Shown piece after piece: positions 1-5,052 of a stretch of DNA of 5,052 nt. The stretch's first letter is position 1. The number at the start of each line of letters is the position of its first letter. The notes under the pieces are model-generated. The model was not told the origin of the DNA. It did not search any database and worked only from the letters and a program-made list of their open reading frames with translations. This stretch comes from Neptunomonas sp. GTDB taxonomy: Bacteria; Pseudomonadota; Gammaproteobacteria; Pseudomonadales; Balneatricaceae. The translations under genes and the position numbers were made by a program. The DNA lies in the NCBI GenBank assembly GCA_004195305.1, contig SDWN01000254.1, forward strand, positions 1-5,052. The letters run 5' to 3'.

Positions 1-1
1 C

Positions 2-268
2 CAGGGTTTGGCGCAGGCGGGCTTTACCCTGTCCGGTGCCGACCATCCGATCATTCCGGTGATGCTTGGCGACGCGGCCCTGAGCACGCGGATGGCGGAT
101 CGACTGCTGCACGAGGGAATCTATGTGATCGGCTTCTCCTTCCCGGTGGTACCCAAGGGCAAAGCACGCATTCGAGTCCAGATTTCTGCCGCACACAGTC
201 GCGAACAGCTCGATCGTGCTCTGGATGCCTTTTCCCGGGTTGGCCGCGAGCTGGGGATTATCCCATGA
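2..268 (+). CDS. kbl: Glycine C-acetyltransferase (2-amino-3-ketobutyrate CoA ligase), C-terminal part
   Basis: This is the last 88 codons of a gene that begins outside the window; the family is about 398 residues long, so roughly a fifth is visible. The enzyme is a cytoplasmic, PLP-dependent member of the alpha-oxoamine synthase group and cleaves 2-amino-3-ketobutyrate with CoA to glycine and acetyl-CoA, the second step of threonine breakdown. The visible part carries family-typical blocks: SGADHPIIPVMLGD, then EGIYVIGFSFPVVPKGKARIR, then QISAAHS. The second Arg of KARIR (codon 173-175) is 30 residues from the C-terminus, exactly as Arg368 is in the E. coli enzyme, where it binds the substrate carboxylate. 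The PLP lysine lies upstream of the window. The gene ends with TGA and is followed after 56 bases by tdh on the same strand, the usual kbl-tdh operon order. A TTG at base 8 is an internal codon, not the start. Confidence 0.96.
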   Translation, partial: QGLAQAGFTLSGADHPIIPVMLGDAALSTRMADRLLHEGIYVIGFSFPVVPKGKARIRVQISAAHSREQLDRALDAFSRVGRELGIIP

Positions 269-269
269 A

Positions 270-293
270 CAGGGCGCGGCTTAGAACGCCCTG
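270..293 (+). other. Intercistronic hairpin between kbl and tdh
   Basis: The arms CAGGGCG (270-276) and CGCCCTG (287-293) are perfectly complementary and enclose a 10-base loop. The hairpin begins one base after the kbl stop codon. No T-run follows it, so it does not look like a standard intrinsic terminator. A stem of this kind at a gene junction could protect the kbl message from 3' exonucleases or reduce read-through into tdh; that role is inference. Confidence 0.5.
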
Positions 294-324
294 CAGATAA
301 CACAAGCGGATCAAGGGGACGACG

Positions 325-1350
325 ATGAAAGCGCTGATCAAACTGAAGCCGGAACCCGGTATCTGGCTACGCGAAGTGCCACCCCCCGAACTCGGGCACA
401 ACGATCTGCTGATCAAGATACGTAAAACTGCTATCTGCGGCACCGATATCCATATTTATAACTGGGACCAGTGGTCCCAGAAAACCATTCCAGTGCCGAT
501 GGTTGTGGGCCATGAATACGTAGGTACGATCGCCGCTATCGGCCAGGAAGTGAGTGGCTTTAAGATCGGTGACAGAGTATCGGGCGAGGGCCATATCACC
601 TGCGGTCACTGCCGCAACTGCCGTGCCGGTCGGCGCCAGCTGTGTCGCAACAGCACCAGTGTCGGGGTTAACCGCACTGGTGCCTTTGCCGAACACCTGG
701 TGATCCCTGCGATTAACGCCTTTAAGATTGCCGATAACATCAGCGACGACCTGGCGGCCATCTTTGATCCTTTCGGCAATGCGGTACATACCGCGCTGGC
801 TTTCGACCTGGTCGGCGAAGACGTGCTGATTACCGGTGCAGGGCCGATCGGCATCATGGCAGCAGCCGTGGCCCGGCACGCGGGTGCGCGGCATATCGTA
901 CTCACCGATATCAACCCTTACCGGCTACAGCTGGCTGCTAAGCTCGGTGTCGCCCGCACGGTCAACATAACCCAGGAAGACCTGGGCACCGTGATGACCG
1001 AACTTGGCATGAGCGAAGGCTTTGACGTCTGCATGGAGATGTCGGGGGTCTCCAGTGCATTCCAGCTGATGCTGGAGAAGATCAACCACGGCGGCAAGAT
1101 CGCCATGCTCGGCATCCCCGCGACGCATACCAGCATCGATTGGTCCCTGGTGATCTTCAAGGGACTGACGATCAGAGGGATCTATGGCCGGGAGATGTTC
1201 GAGACCTGGTACAAGATGGCCAGTCTGATTCAGGCCGGATTGGACCTGAGCCCGATTATTACCCACCATTTTCCGATCGACGCATTTCAGCAGGGGTTTG
1301 ACGTGATGCGCTCGGGATCGTCCGGGAAAGTCATTCTTGATTGGGACTGA
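325..1350 (+). CDS. tdh: L-threonine 3-dehydrogenase, zinc and NAD dependent
   Basis: A complete 341-residue protein, the same length as E. coli Tdh and recognisable along its whole length. It oxidises L-threonine with NAD+ to 2-amino-3-ketobutyrate, which Kbl, encoded just upstream, then cleaves to glycine and acetyl-CoA. It is a cytoplasmic medium-chain dehydrogenase. Visible residues: catalytic zinc ligands Cys38, His63 and Glu64; Thr40 and His43 in CGTDIH; structural zinc cysteines 93, 96, 99 and 107; the block FDPFGNAVHTAL at about 147-158; the Rossmann glycine motif GAGPIG at 171-176 with Asp195 at the end of the next strand, as expected for NAD preference. The C-terminal block GIYGREMFETWYKM is also typical. 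The ATG is preceded by AAGGGGA (313-319) at 5 bases, a good ribosome binding site. No separate promoter is apparent in the 56-base gap, so it is probably co-transcribed with kbl. No defects seen. Confidence 0.98.
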   Translation: MKALIKLKPEPGIWLREVPPPELGHNDLLIKIRKTAICGTDIHIYNWDQWSQKTIPVPMVVGHEYVGTIAAIGQEVSGFKIGDRVSGEGHITCGHCRNCRAGRRQLCRNSTSVGVNRTGAFAEHLVIPAINAFKIADNISDDLAAIFDPFGNAVHTALAFDLVGEDVLITGAGPIGIMAAAVARHAGARHIVLTDINPYRLQLAAKLGVARTVNITQEDLGTVMTELGMSEGFDVCMEMSGVSSAFQLMLEKINHGGKIAMLGIPATHTSIDWSLVIFKGLTIRGIYGREMFETWYKMASLIQAGLDLSPIITHHFPIDAFQQGFDVMRSGSSGKVILDWD

Positions 1351-1364
1351 GACACAGAGCCCTA

Positions 1365-1378
1365 AGCACCGCGGTGCT
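1365..1378 (+). repeat. Perfect 14-base palindrome after tdh
   Basis: AGCACCGCGGTGCT equals its own reverse complement and starts 14 bases after the tdh stop codon. As RNA it could form a five-pair stem with a four-base loop. GCACC recurs at 1392-1396 and GTGC at 1402-1405, so alternative stems GGTGC/GCACC and GCAC/GTGC are possible. No T-run follows, so it is not a textbook intrinsic terminator, though it may mark the 3' end of the kbl-tdh message or be a protein-binding site. Confidence 0.45.
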
Positions 1379-1483
1379 GGCGCGGAGTCACGCACCAAGC
1401 CGTGCCCGGTACCGCAAAAGGATCGACCTACCCAGCGACGATCATCGACACATTGCTATCGCCTAGGTCGGGTCGAGTTGACT

Positions 1484-1560
1484 GTTGATGAAACTTCGGG
1501 ATTCCCTATAGTGAACATCAACCGAGCTAAAGCTCGCGGCAGGAATATCTACAGACCGCG
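1484..1560 (+). repeat. Three consecutive inverted repeats (possible structured RNA or element end)
   Basis: Three complementary pairs lie end to end: GTTGATG (1484-1490) with CATCAAC (1516-1522), loop 25 bases; CGAGCT (1523-1528) with AGCTCG (1531-1536), only two bases between them; and CGCGG (1535-1539) with CCGCG (1556-1560), overlapping the second by two bases. The first loop also contains the near-palindrome GGGATTCCC (1498-1506). Together they could fold into a chain of hairpins. I do not recognise a known RNA family, and no transposase remnant is visible beside it. Confidence 0.35.
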
Positions 1561-1608
1561 TGAAAACAAAACCTGACGGCGAGCACCGCTAATCAAATAC
1601 GCTTTTTC

Positions 1609-1678
1609 GAGCTTGAGTGCATGTTGAAGCGACTTTCGTGCGCGTTTTTTTGATGGTATTTTGATCAGCCTCAAGCTC
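1609..1678. repeat. 9-bp inverted repeat with 52-base spacer and internal T-run
   Basis: GAGCTTGAG at 1609-1617 is perfectly complementary to CTCAAGCTC at 1670-1678. The spacer contains GTGCGCG followed by seven T (1645-1651), then an AT-rich stretch. There is no strong stem directly before the T-run, so an intrinsic terminator is not supported. The arms could be short terminal repeats of a tiny insertion or the base of a large hairpin; no flanking target duplication was evident. Confidence 0.35.
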
Positions 1679-1819
1679 CCCAAACGTTTTCACACACCCC
1701 GTCTACATACCGGTCATCGGTACTGACTGTACCTCTACGGAAGATCATTAAGCATTTTCATGAAGCGCTTGGCGGCCAGAATTCCATACGCTATTTCTAG
1801 TAGGTGCGCCTGGTGCTCT

Positions 1820-1859
1820 ATTTCAGGAGATATGTATTTCAGCGCCATCTACATTTCAG
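1820..1859 (+). repeat. Three ATTTCAG direct repeats at 16-17 base pitch
   Basis: ATTTCAG occurs at 1820-1826, 1836-1842 and 1853-1859, start-to-start distances 16 and 17 bases. Weaker relatives flank them: ATTTCTAG at 1793-1800 and ATTTAG at 1862-1867. The sequence between copies is not conserved. The array could be protein-binding sites, but with only seven bases per unit chance is a real alternative, and nothing adjacent points to a function. Confidence 0.3.
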
Positions 1860-2156
1860 ACATTTAGGACCGGCTAATATTTAAAACAATTATTGCACTT
1901 CTTTTCTAAAAGCGAACAGATCCCAAGCAGCACTGGTCCTGCGCGAAACCTTTCTACTCATATAAAAAGTCAAACCTCACGCACAGTAGAATGGGGGCTC
2001 GCATTGAACGATCTCAATGGGATCTTGATGCTAAATATACCTGCCCAAATTCGGATTTACATCATACCTTTCAGGGCTCCAACACATAGCAAGAAGGGCT
2101 GCTAACACAGCCTCAACAGCTGAGAAATAAGGAAGGCGAACTAAGCAGAGCAAGCC

Positions 2157-2184
2157 AAATAAAACGCCGGCTGAAGCGACCAGC
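2157..2184 (-). terminator. Probable intrinsic terminator of the iclR-oxidase-Rid unit
   Basis: Read leftward, GCTGG (2184-2180) can pair with CCGGC (2170-2166) through one G-T wobble across a nine-base loop, and is followed by GTTTTATTT (2165-2157). It begins 50 bases past the stop codon of the Rid gene, where a terminator is expected. The stem is short, so the call is moderate. Confidence 0.42.
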
Positions 2185-2234
2185 AGAACAACCTAACACG
2201 CTGACGAACACCTTGTGCAAGCATCACAACGGGT

Positions 2235-2612
2235 CTAGTGATCAACTGCAGCATAGGCGATCATTTCGACCAGCATTTCATCCCGTGCCAGCCCAACAAT
2301 AACCATCGCCGCGCGATTCGGGTACGGCGCTTGAAAATATTCGGCGTAAATTTTATTCACTGTGGGCAAGTAGGTTTTGTCAGTTACATAGATCAGCACC
2401 TGGGTCACCTCGGACAGGTTGGAGCCGGCCTTTTCCAAAGTATGCTTGAGGTTCTCCAAGGTTTGACGGGCCTGAGCTTCAATTCCACCCTCGACCACCC
2501 GCCCTTGAGCATCGATCGGAATCTGTGCGGTAAACAGGATGCCATTACCGATGGTGGCCCACTCGAGTGGTGAAGGAGAATTGTACAGATCTGTCTTTAC
2601 CGTCATGATCAT
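2235..2612 (-). CDS. Rid family protein (RidA/YjgF/YER057c/UK114), probable imine/enamine deaminase
   Basis: Rid proteins are small trimeric cytoplasmic proteins; the active ones hydrolyse imines and enamines released by PLP or flavin enzymes to the keto compound and ammonia. From the chosen ATG the product is 125 residues, the usual family size. It matches E. coli RidA along its length: IPIDAQGRVV for the IPV block, EAQARQTLENLKHTLEKAG, then TVNKIYAEYF. The carboxylate-binding Arg105 of RidA corresponds to Arg100 in PYPNR, and the catalytic Glu120 to Glu116 in LVEM with one inserted residue between, so imine hydrolysis is plausible. A GTG start at 2657 would add 15 residues, but the ATG at 2612 has GGAG (2624-2621) eight bases upstream, so I prefer it. 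It follows the flavin oxidase gene after 54 bases on the same strand, which suggests it clears that enzyme's imine product. The exact Rid subfamily and substrate are not known. Confidence 0.9.
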   Translation of the reverse strand: MIMTVKTDLYNSPSPLEWATIGNGILFTAQIPIDAQGRVVEGGIEAQARQTLENLKHTLEKAGSNLSEVTQVLIYVTDKTYLPTVNKIYAEYFQAPYPNRAAMVIVGLARDEMLVEMIAYAAVDH

Positions 2613-2666
2613 AGATTGAACTCCGTTGATTAATTGATGAAATTTATGCTCATACACGCTGTAACG

Positions 2667-3938
2667 TCATTGTTCGCCACCAGCGAGCTTCTTTTCGAGG
2701 CTGCTAACCGCCATAAACCCAAGCTGGCGCAGTGGCTCCGGCGGCATCCAGGAGGGCCGTCCAAATAATTCCGGCACATCAAGCGTCGACTGTCCGAGCG
2801 ACAGATCAGCCAAAGCCCCACCCAGTAACCAGCCCTTGACGATGCCCACTCCGTTGCAACCCACAGAAGAGAACAACCCTGGTTTGAGCTCACCCCATAG
2901 AGGTGCGCCGTTAGCAGTCAGTGACGTTGTCCCCCCCCACCACTGCTCTAGTTGCTGCGCTCCTCCCAAGGCGGGAAAGCGCTTACTAAGACTTCGCTGC
3001 AAAATATCCTTGACCTCAGCCCCTCCCTCCTGTTCGTAGCCATACATGCCCCGCACCAATAAGCGACCATCCTCGGTGCTTCGGAACGTTGTGCCCAACC
3101 GATGCGCAGGCAATATTCCCCACTGCCCTTGCGAGGAGGTATTAATCCGTGCCTCCTCGCTCAAGGGTGCGGTGATGCCCGCATAGGTGAAAATGGTCAC
3201 GCTACGCGACTGCCCGAACCCCAGCCCTTTGGCAAAGGCGTTGTTGGCCAGAAAGACTCGCGGAGCGCGGAGCACGCCTGCTGACGTCCTCACTTTCCAG
3301 CTACTGTGATGCTGCTCTAGACCCAGCGCCGGACTCTTCTCATAGATGGTGATCGAATTCGGCAGGTGTCGAGCAATGCCGCTCACCAGCTGTGCAGGAT
3401 TGACCAGCCGATTACCGGGCAGGCTAATACCACTGCGATAATAGTCGGAACCGGTAATTTGCTTCAGGCGTGCGGCATCCAGCGTGTGCCACGGTTGTCC
3501 CGTGGCCTGCATAAAATAACTGAGCTGCTTGAGCGCCTTTTCTCCCCGTGATGTCGCGGCCGCTTTGAATACAGCCTCCTGTTTAACCTCTGTAGGGAGA
3601 TGGGAGTGCTGCATGAGCTGTTGATGCGCTTGTTGATAAAGCGGATAGATCTTTTTGGCGCAGGCTTTACTCGGAGCGCTCAATACCGTCTCCAATACAA
3701 AGCCAGAATTACGCCCGGGTGAACCCGCACCAACGTAGTCTGCCTCCAACACGGCAATTGCGTAATCTGGTCGCTGCTCGGCTAATCGCCTAGCGATTGC
3801 CAGGCCGGTATAACCGGCACCAATGACGATCGCATCGCAGTGCTGCTCACCTTGTAGCGGTTTGCAAGACGTAGCGGCATCGGAGTCAGTAGCCCAACCG
3901 CAACGCTGCAGATAGGTGGGGTAAGGTGATGATGACAT
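2667..3938 (-). CDS. FAD-dependent oxidoreductase, DAO family (PuuB/OrdL-like)
   Basis: A flavoprotein of the D-amino-acid oxidase/glycine oxidase/gamma-glutamylputrescine oxidase group, which oxidises C-N bonds of amines or amino acids to imines. Numbering from the ATG at 3944 (425 residues): dinucleotide-binding motif GAGYTG at 42-47, with Glu67 ending the second strand to bind the ribose of FAD; GRNSGF at 77-82, the FAD-contacting block typical of OrdL/PuuB-like members; WWGGTTSLTANGAP at 335-348 and GCNGVGIVKG at 362-371, the C-terminal FAD-binding part. There is no signal peptide or membrane segment, so it is probably cytoplasmic. Two in-frame ATGs compete: at 3944 the AGGA (3950-3947) is only two bases away, while at 3938 it is eight bases away, so 3938 (423 residues) is preferred. 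The gene starts 15 bases after the IclR regulator's stop and precedes the Rid gene. Substrate is unknown; specific names such as puuB are not justified. Confidence 0.9.
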   Translation of the reverse strand: MSSSPYPTYLQRCGWATDSDAATSCKPLQGEQHCDAIVIGAGYTGLAIARRLAEQRPDYAIAVLEADYVGAGSPGRNSGFVLETVLSAPSKACAKKIYPLYQQAHQQLMQHSHLPTEVKQEAVFKAAATSRGEKALKQLSYFMQATGQPWHTLDAARLKQITGSDYYRSGISLPGNRLVNPAQLVSGIARHLPNSITIYEKSPALGLEQHHSSWKVRTSAGVLRAPRVFLANNAFAKGLGFGQSRSVTIFTYAGITAPLSEEARINTSSQGQWGILPAHRLGTTFRSTEDGRLLVRGMYGYEQEGGAEVKDILQRSLSKRFPALGGAQQLEQWWGGTTSLTANGAPLWGELKPGLFSSVGCNGVGIVKGWLLGGALADLSLGQSTLDVPELFGRPSWMPPEPLRQLGFMAVSSLEKKLAGGEQ

Positions 3939-3953
3939 AAACATGATCCTTGA

Positions 3954-4757
3954 TTAGGTAGCACCAGGCTCGCCGTAGAGCTGCTGCTGGAGCAATAAAG
4001 ACTGCTGGCGAAGCCCATCACACAGCGCCGTGTAATGGTTTCCGCTCATTCTGGAGCGACGCAAACTACAACTGATGGCGGCGACCGGGTATCCCTCAGA
4101 ATCGAGGATCGGGCAGGCAATCCCTGTAAATTCTGGCGGGTCGGTGCCTTCCACACCGCTGGTGATGTTCAAATGCCGGCACATGGCGACGGCCGCATCG
4201 ATATCATGGCGACTGATACCGTAGCTGCGCTGCAATCCGGGCATATTTTTATCGAGAACCTCCTCATATTCTGAGGCGGATAGGTGACTGAGTATCGCCA
4301 CCGATCCCTGGCCTATGCCGTAGCGGATTCGGCCACCAATATGGCGTGCGTAACTTCGGGCAGGGTAATCGCCCTCTTGGATGTCCAGGCAAAGCACGTT
4401 ATAGCCATCCGGCACGAACAGGAAAAAGCTGTCCTGAAACTGCTGAGCCAACCGCAACAAGGGAGCACGAGCCGCCTGCCTGAGCCCCTGCGTCTGCCCA
4501 GCCGTACTTCCCCAGACAATGAGCTGATGCCCCAACAGGTAGGGACCCCGACTGCTTGTTTGTCTCAACATGCCAAGACGGCGCAGCGCCTGTACCAATC
4601 GATATACGGTCGCTATTGACAGTCCAGCCACCTCCTCCAATTGAGCGGCAGTCATCCCCTGATCACCAGATCGAGCGACCAGGTCGATCAGCAACCCGCA
4701 GCGATCTAATGTCTGAATGCCACTTCGAGGGAATGGCTGTTGATCAATTTTGTGCAT
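3954..4757 (-). CDS. IclR-family transcriptional regulator
   Basis: A 267-residue DNA-binding regulator with the standard IclR layout, close to the family's usual 240-280. The N-terminal winged helix-turn-helix spans about 11-75, with TAAQLEEVAGLSIATVYRLVQALRRLG split as support helix and recognition helix around 36-62. The C-terminal effector-binding domain runs from about 88 to 260 and ends with the signature GVEGTDPPEFTGIACP (201-216) and PVAAISCSLR. IclR proteins bind small molecules, often organic acids or aromatic or amino compounds, and act as repressors or activators. The ATG at 4757 is preceded by AGGAGC (4772-4767) at nine bases. The gene is first in a leftward unit with the flavin oxidase (15-base gap) and the Rid gene, so it is likely their local regulator and probably autoregulated through the inverted repeat at 4787-4815. 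It also sits divergently to a hutG-like gene and could influence it. The effector is unknown. Confidence 0.95.
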   Translation of the reverse strand: MHKIDQQPFPRSGIQTLDRCGLLIDLVARSGDQGMTAAQLEEVAGLSIATVYRLVQALRRLGMLRQTSSRGPYLLGHQLIVWGSTAGQTQGLRQAARAPLLRLAQQFQDSFFLFVPDGYNVLCLDIQEGDYPARSYARHIGGRIRYGIGQGSVAILSHLSASEYEEVLDKNMPGLQRSYGISRHDIDAAVAMCRHLNITSGVEGTDPPEFTGIACPILDSEGYPVAAISCSLRRSRMSGNHYTALCDGLRQQSLLLQQQLYGEPGAT

Positions 4758-4783
4758 AACTGGTCCGCTCCTGGTTCCGCTTC

Positions 4784-4815
4784 ACTATAAAAGAAGCACT
4801 AGCTACTTCTCTTAT
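4784..4815 (-). promoter_or_regulatory. Candidate iclR promoter -10 and overlapping operator inverted repeat
   Basis: ATAAAAGAAG (4787-4796) and CTTCTCTTAT (4806-4815) are complementary at nine of ten positions with a nine-base spacer. The repeat lies 30-58 bases upstream of the regulator's ATG and overlaps TATAGT (4789-4784 read leftward), a fair -10 box. No good TTGACA-like -35 is found 16-18 bases further upstream. A repeat of this form in the promoter of an IclR gene is a reasonable autoregulatory operator; binding is inferred. Confidence 0.45.
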
Positions 4816-4854
4816 TGCATGATGATAATTTGATCAGACAATCTAAGTTATTTT

Positions 4855-4870
4855 CAAATACGTTTATTTG
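4855..4870. repeat. Short inverted repeat CAAATA-N4-TATTTG in the divergent control region
   Basis: CAAATA (4855-4860) and TATTTG (4865-4870) are perfectly complementary around CGTT. It lies near the middle of the AT-rich space between the IclR gene and the rightward hutG-like gene. It may be a second regulator site, but in AT-rich DNA a six-base arm is weak evidence. Confidence 0.3.
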
Positions 4871-4960
4871 TTTCATATATGAATAGCATGATCGTATTGC
4901 TGGTTTTTTTATACGCCTTTGTATGTTTATATGCCAATTAATTACAGACGAGAAGACGTT

Positions 4961-5052
4961 ATGAGCACTGCCAGAACGCCTACCCCATGGCAGGGTCGGG
5001 ACGATCAAGATGACCCTCTCCGGACACAGCGCTGGCACCAGCACGTGGTTTT
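4961..5052 (+). CDS. hutG: Formimidoylglutamase-like protein, N-terminal fragment
   Basis: Only the first 30 full codons are in the window; the gene runs off the right edge. The N-terminus reads MSTARTPTPWQGRDD and then RTQRWHQHVV. The WQGRDD block followed by RWHQ is characteristic of the start of formimidoylglutamase (HutG of the arginase/ureohydrolase fold), the manganese enzyme that splits N-formimidoyl-glutamate into glutamate and formamide in histidine degradation. The metal-binding motifs are beyond the edge, so another ureohydrolase cannot be excluded. The ATG has only a weak upstream purine stretch (GAGAAG, 4950-4955). The gene is divergent from the IclR regulator, with 203 AT-rich bases between the two starts. 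Confidence 0.68.
   Translation, partial: MSTARTPTPWQGRDDQDDPLRTQRWHQHVV

Larger units (their letters stand above)
1351..2234. other. 884-base stretch without a convincing gene, between convergent units
   Basis: The space separates tdh (rightward) from the Rid gene (leftward). Open frames at 1337-1576 and 1893-2105 on the + strand give 70-80 residue products of low-complexity, basic or unrelated character; I recognise no family in them and see no good ribosome binding site. The left third is GC-richer and full of short inverted repeats, while about 1600-2060 is more AT-rich. Features seen inside: a palindrome at 1365-1378, consecutive inverted repeats at 1484-1560, a distant 9-bp inverted repeat at 1609-1617/1670-1678, a T-run at 1645-1651, a small stem-loop TACCG-N5-CGGTA at 1708-1722, ATTTCAG repeats at 1820-1859, and a probable leftward terminator at 2157-2184. 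It may contain a decayed gene or a non-coding RNA; neither can be shown here. Confidence 0.6.
4758..4960. promoter_or_regulatory. AT-rich divergent control region between iclR-type gene and hutG-like gene
   Basis: The 203 bases between the two divergent starts must hold both promoters. The stretch 4811-4945 is clearly more AT-rich than the genes around it. Besides the operator candidate and the 4855-4870 repeat, there is CATATATG (4874-4881) and an imperfect dyad AATA-N9-TATT (4882-4898). For the rightward gene a possible pair is TTGCTG (4897-4902) with TATGTT (4922-4927), but the 19-base spacing is poor, so no rightward promoter is assigned. Confidence 0.5.

Noticed and set aside
367..894. 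175-codon - strand open frame inside tdh, and similar antisense frames across the window.
   Set aside because: They are antisense shadows of well-identified genes and show no family features.
1523..1536. CGAGCT-AA-AGCTCG hairpin as the right end of an IS200/IS605 element.
   Set aside because: The shape is reminiscent, but no TnpA or TnpB remnant is readable next to it in any frame, so a mobile element is not called.
1337..1576. 79-codon + strand open frame overlapping the end of tdh.
   Set aside because: It starts inside tdh in another frame, has no good ribosome binding site, contains the palindromic and repeat sequences, and resembles no family I know.
1639..1651. GTGCGCG followed by seven T as an intrinsic terminator for kbl-tdh.
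   Set aside because: No adequate complementary arm lies immediately upstream, and it is nearly 300 bases beyond the tdh stop.
1893..2105. 70-codon + strand open frame in the spacer.
   Set aside because: No recognisable ribosome binding site or family, and the composition is like the surrounding non-coding DNA.
2235..2612. Possible loss of the catalytic glutamate in the Rid protein, because the second Glu of the EIE block is replaced.
   Set aside because: Counting from the conserved Arg, the catalytic Glu120 of E. coli RidA is the first Glu of that block, which is kept here (LVEM, with one inserted residue). The active-site pair looks intact.
2667..3938. Naming the flavoenzyme puuB or dadA, or the cassette a putrescine pathway.
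   Set aside because: Only general DAO-family motifs are visible, and no other Puu genes or amino acid racemase accompany it.
4799..5044. 81-codon - strand open frame covering the divergent control region.
   Set aside because: It crosses the AT-rich control region and runs antisense to the hutG-like start; the product has no recognisable character.

Overview
The window looks like chromosomal DNA from a gammaproteobacterium. The threonine dehydrogenase is close to full-length identical in layout to the Escherichia coli enzyme, base composition is moderate (roughly half GC by eye), and gene density is ordinary. A marine or halophilic relative such as a member of the Halomonadaceae would fit, but that placement is an inference and no marker gene here settles it.

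Left part (1-1350, + strand): the 3' end of kbl (glycine C-acetyltransferase, also called 2-amino-3-ketobutyrate CoA ligase) is followed after 56 bases by a complete tdh (L-threonine 3-dehydrogenase). Together they degrade threonine to glycine and acetyl-CoA. A 7-bp-stem hairpin sits just after the kbl stop codon, and a perfect 14-base palindrome lies 14 bases after the tdh stop.

Middle (1351-2234): 884 bases with no convincing gene, lying between convergent transcription units. It holds several inverted repeats in a row (about 1484-1560 and 1609-1678), a run of seven T (1645-1651), three ATTTCAG repeats spaced 16-17 bases apart, and a probable terminator for the leftward genes near 2157-2184.

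Right part (2235-4757, - strand): a compact three-gene unit reads leftward: an IclR-family regulator, a FAD-dependent oxidoreductase of the DAO type, and a Rid-family protein. The gaps are 15 and 54 bases. The likely logic is that the regulator senses a substrate or product, the flavoenzyme oxidises an amine or amino acid to an imine, and the Rid protein hydrolyses the reactive imine. The substrate cannot be read from the sequence.

Right edge (4758-5052): an AT-rich divergent control region contains a 10-bp-arm inverted repeat, a good operator candidate for the IclR protein. Beyond it is the first 30 codons of a rightward gene whose N-terminus resembles formimidoylglutamase (HutG) of histidine catabolism. 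Overall this is a catabolic region for amino acids and related amines. I see no mobile element, CRISPR array, tRNA or rRNA, and no clear sign of a wholly new system; the oxidase/Rid/IclR cassette is the most interesting unit.
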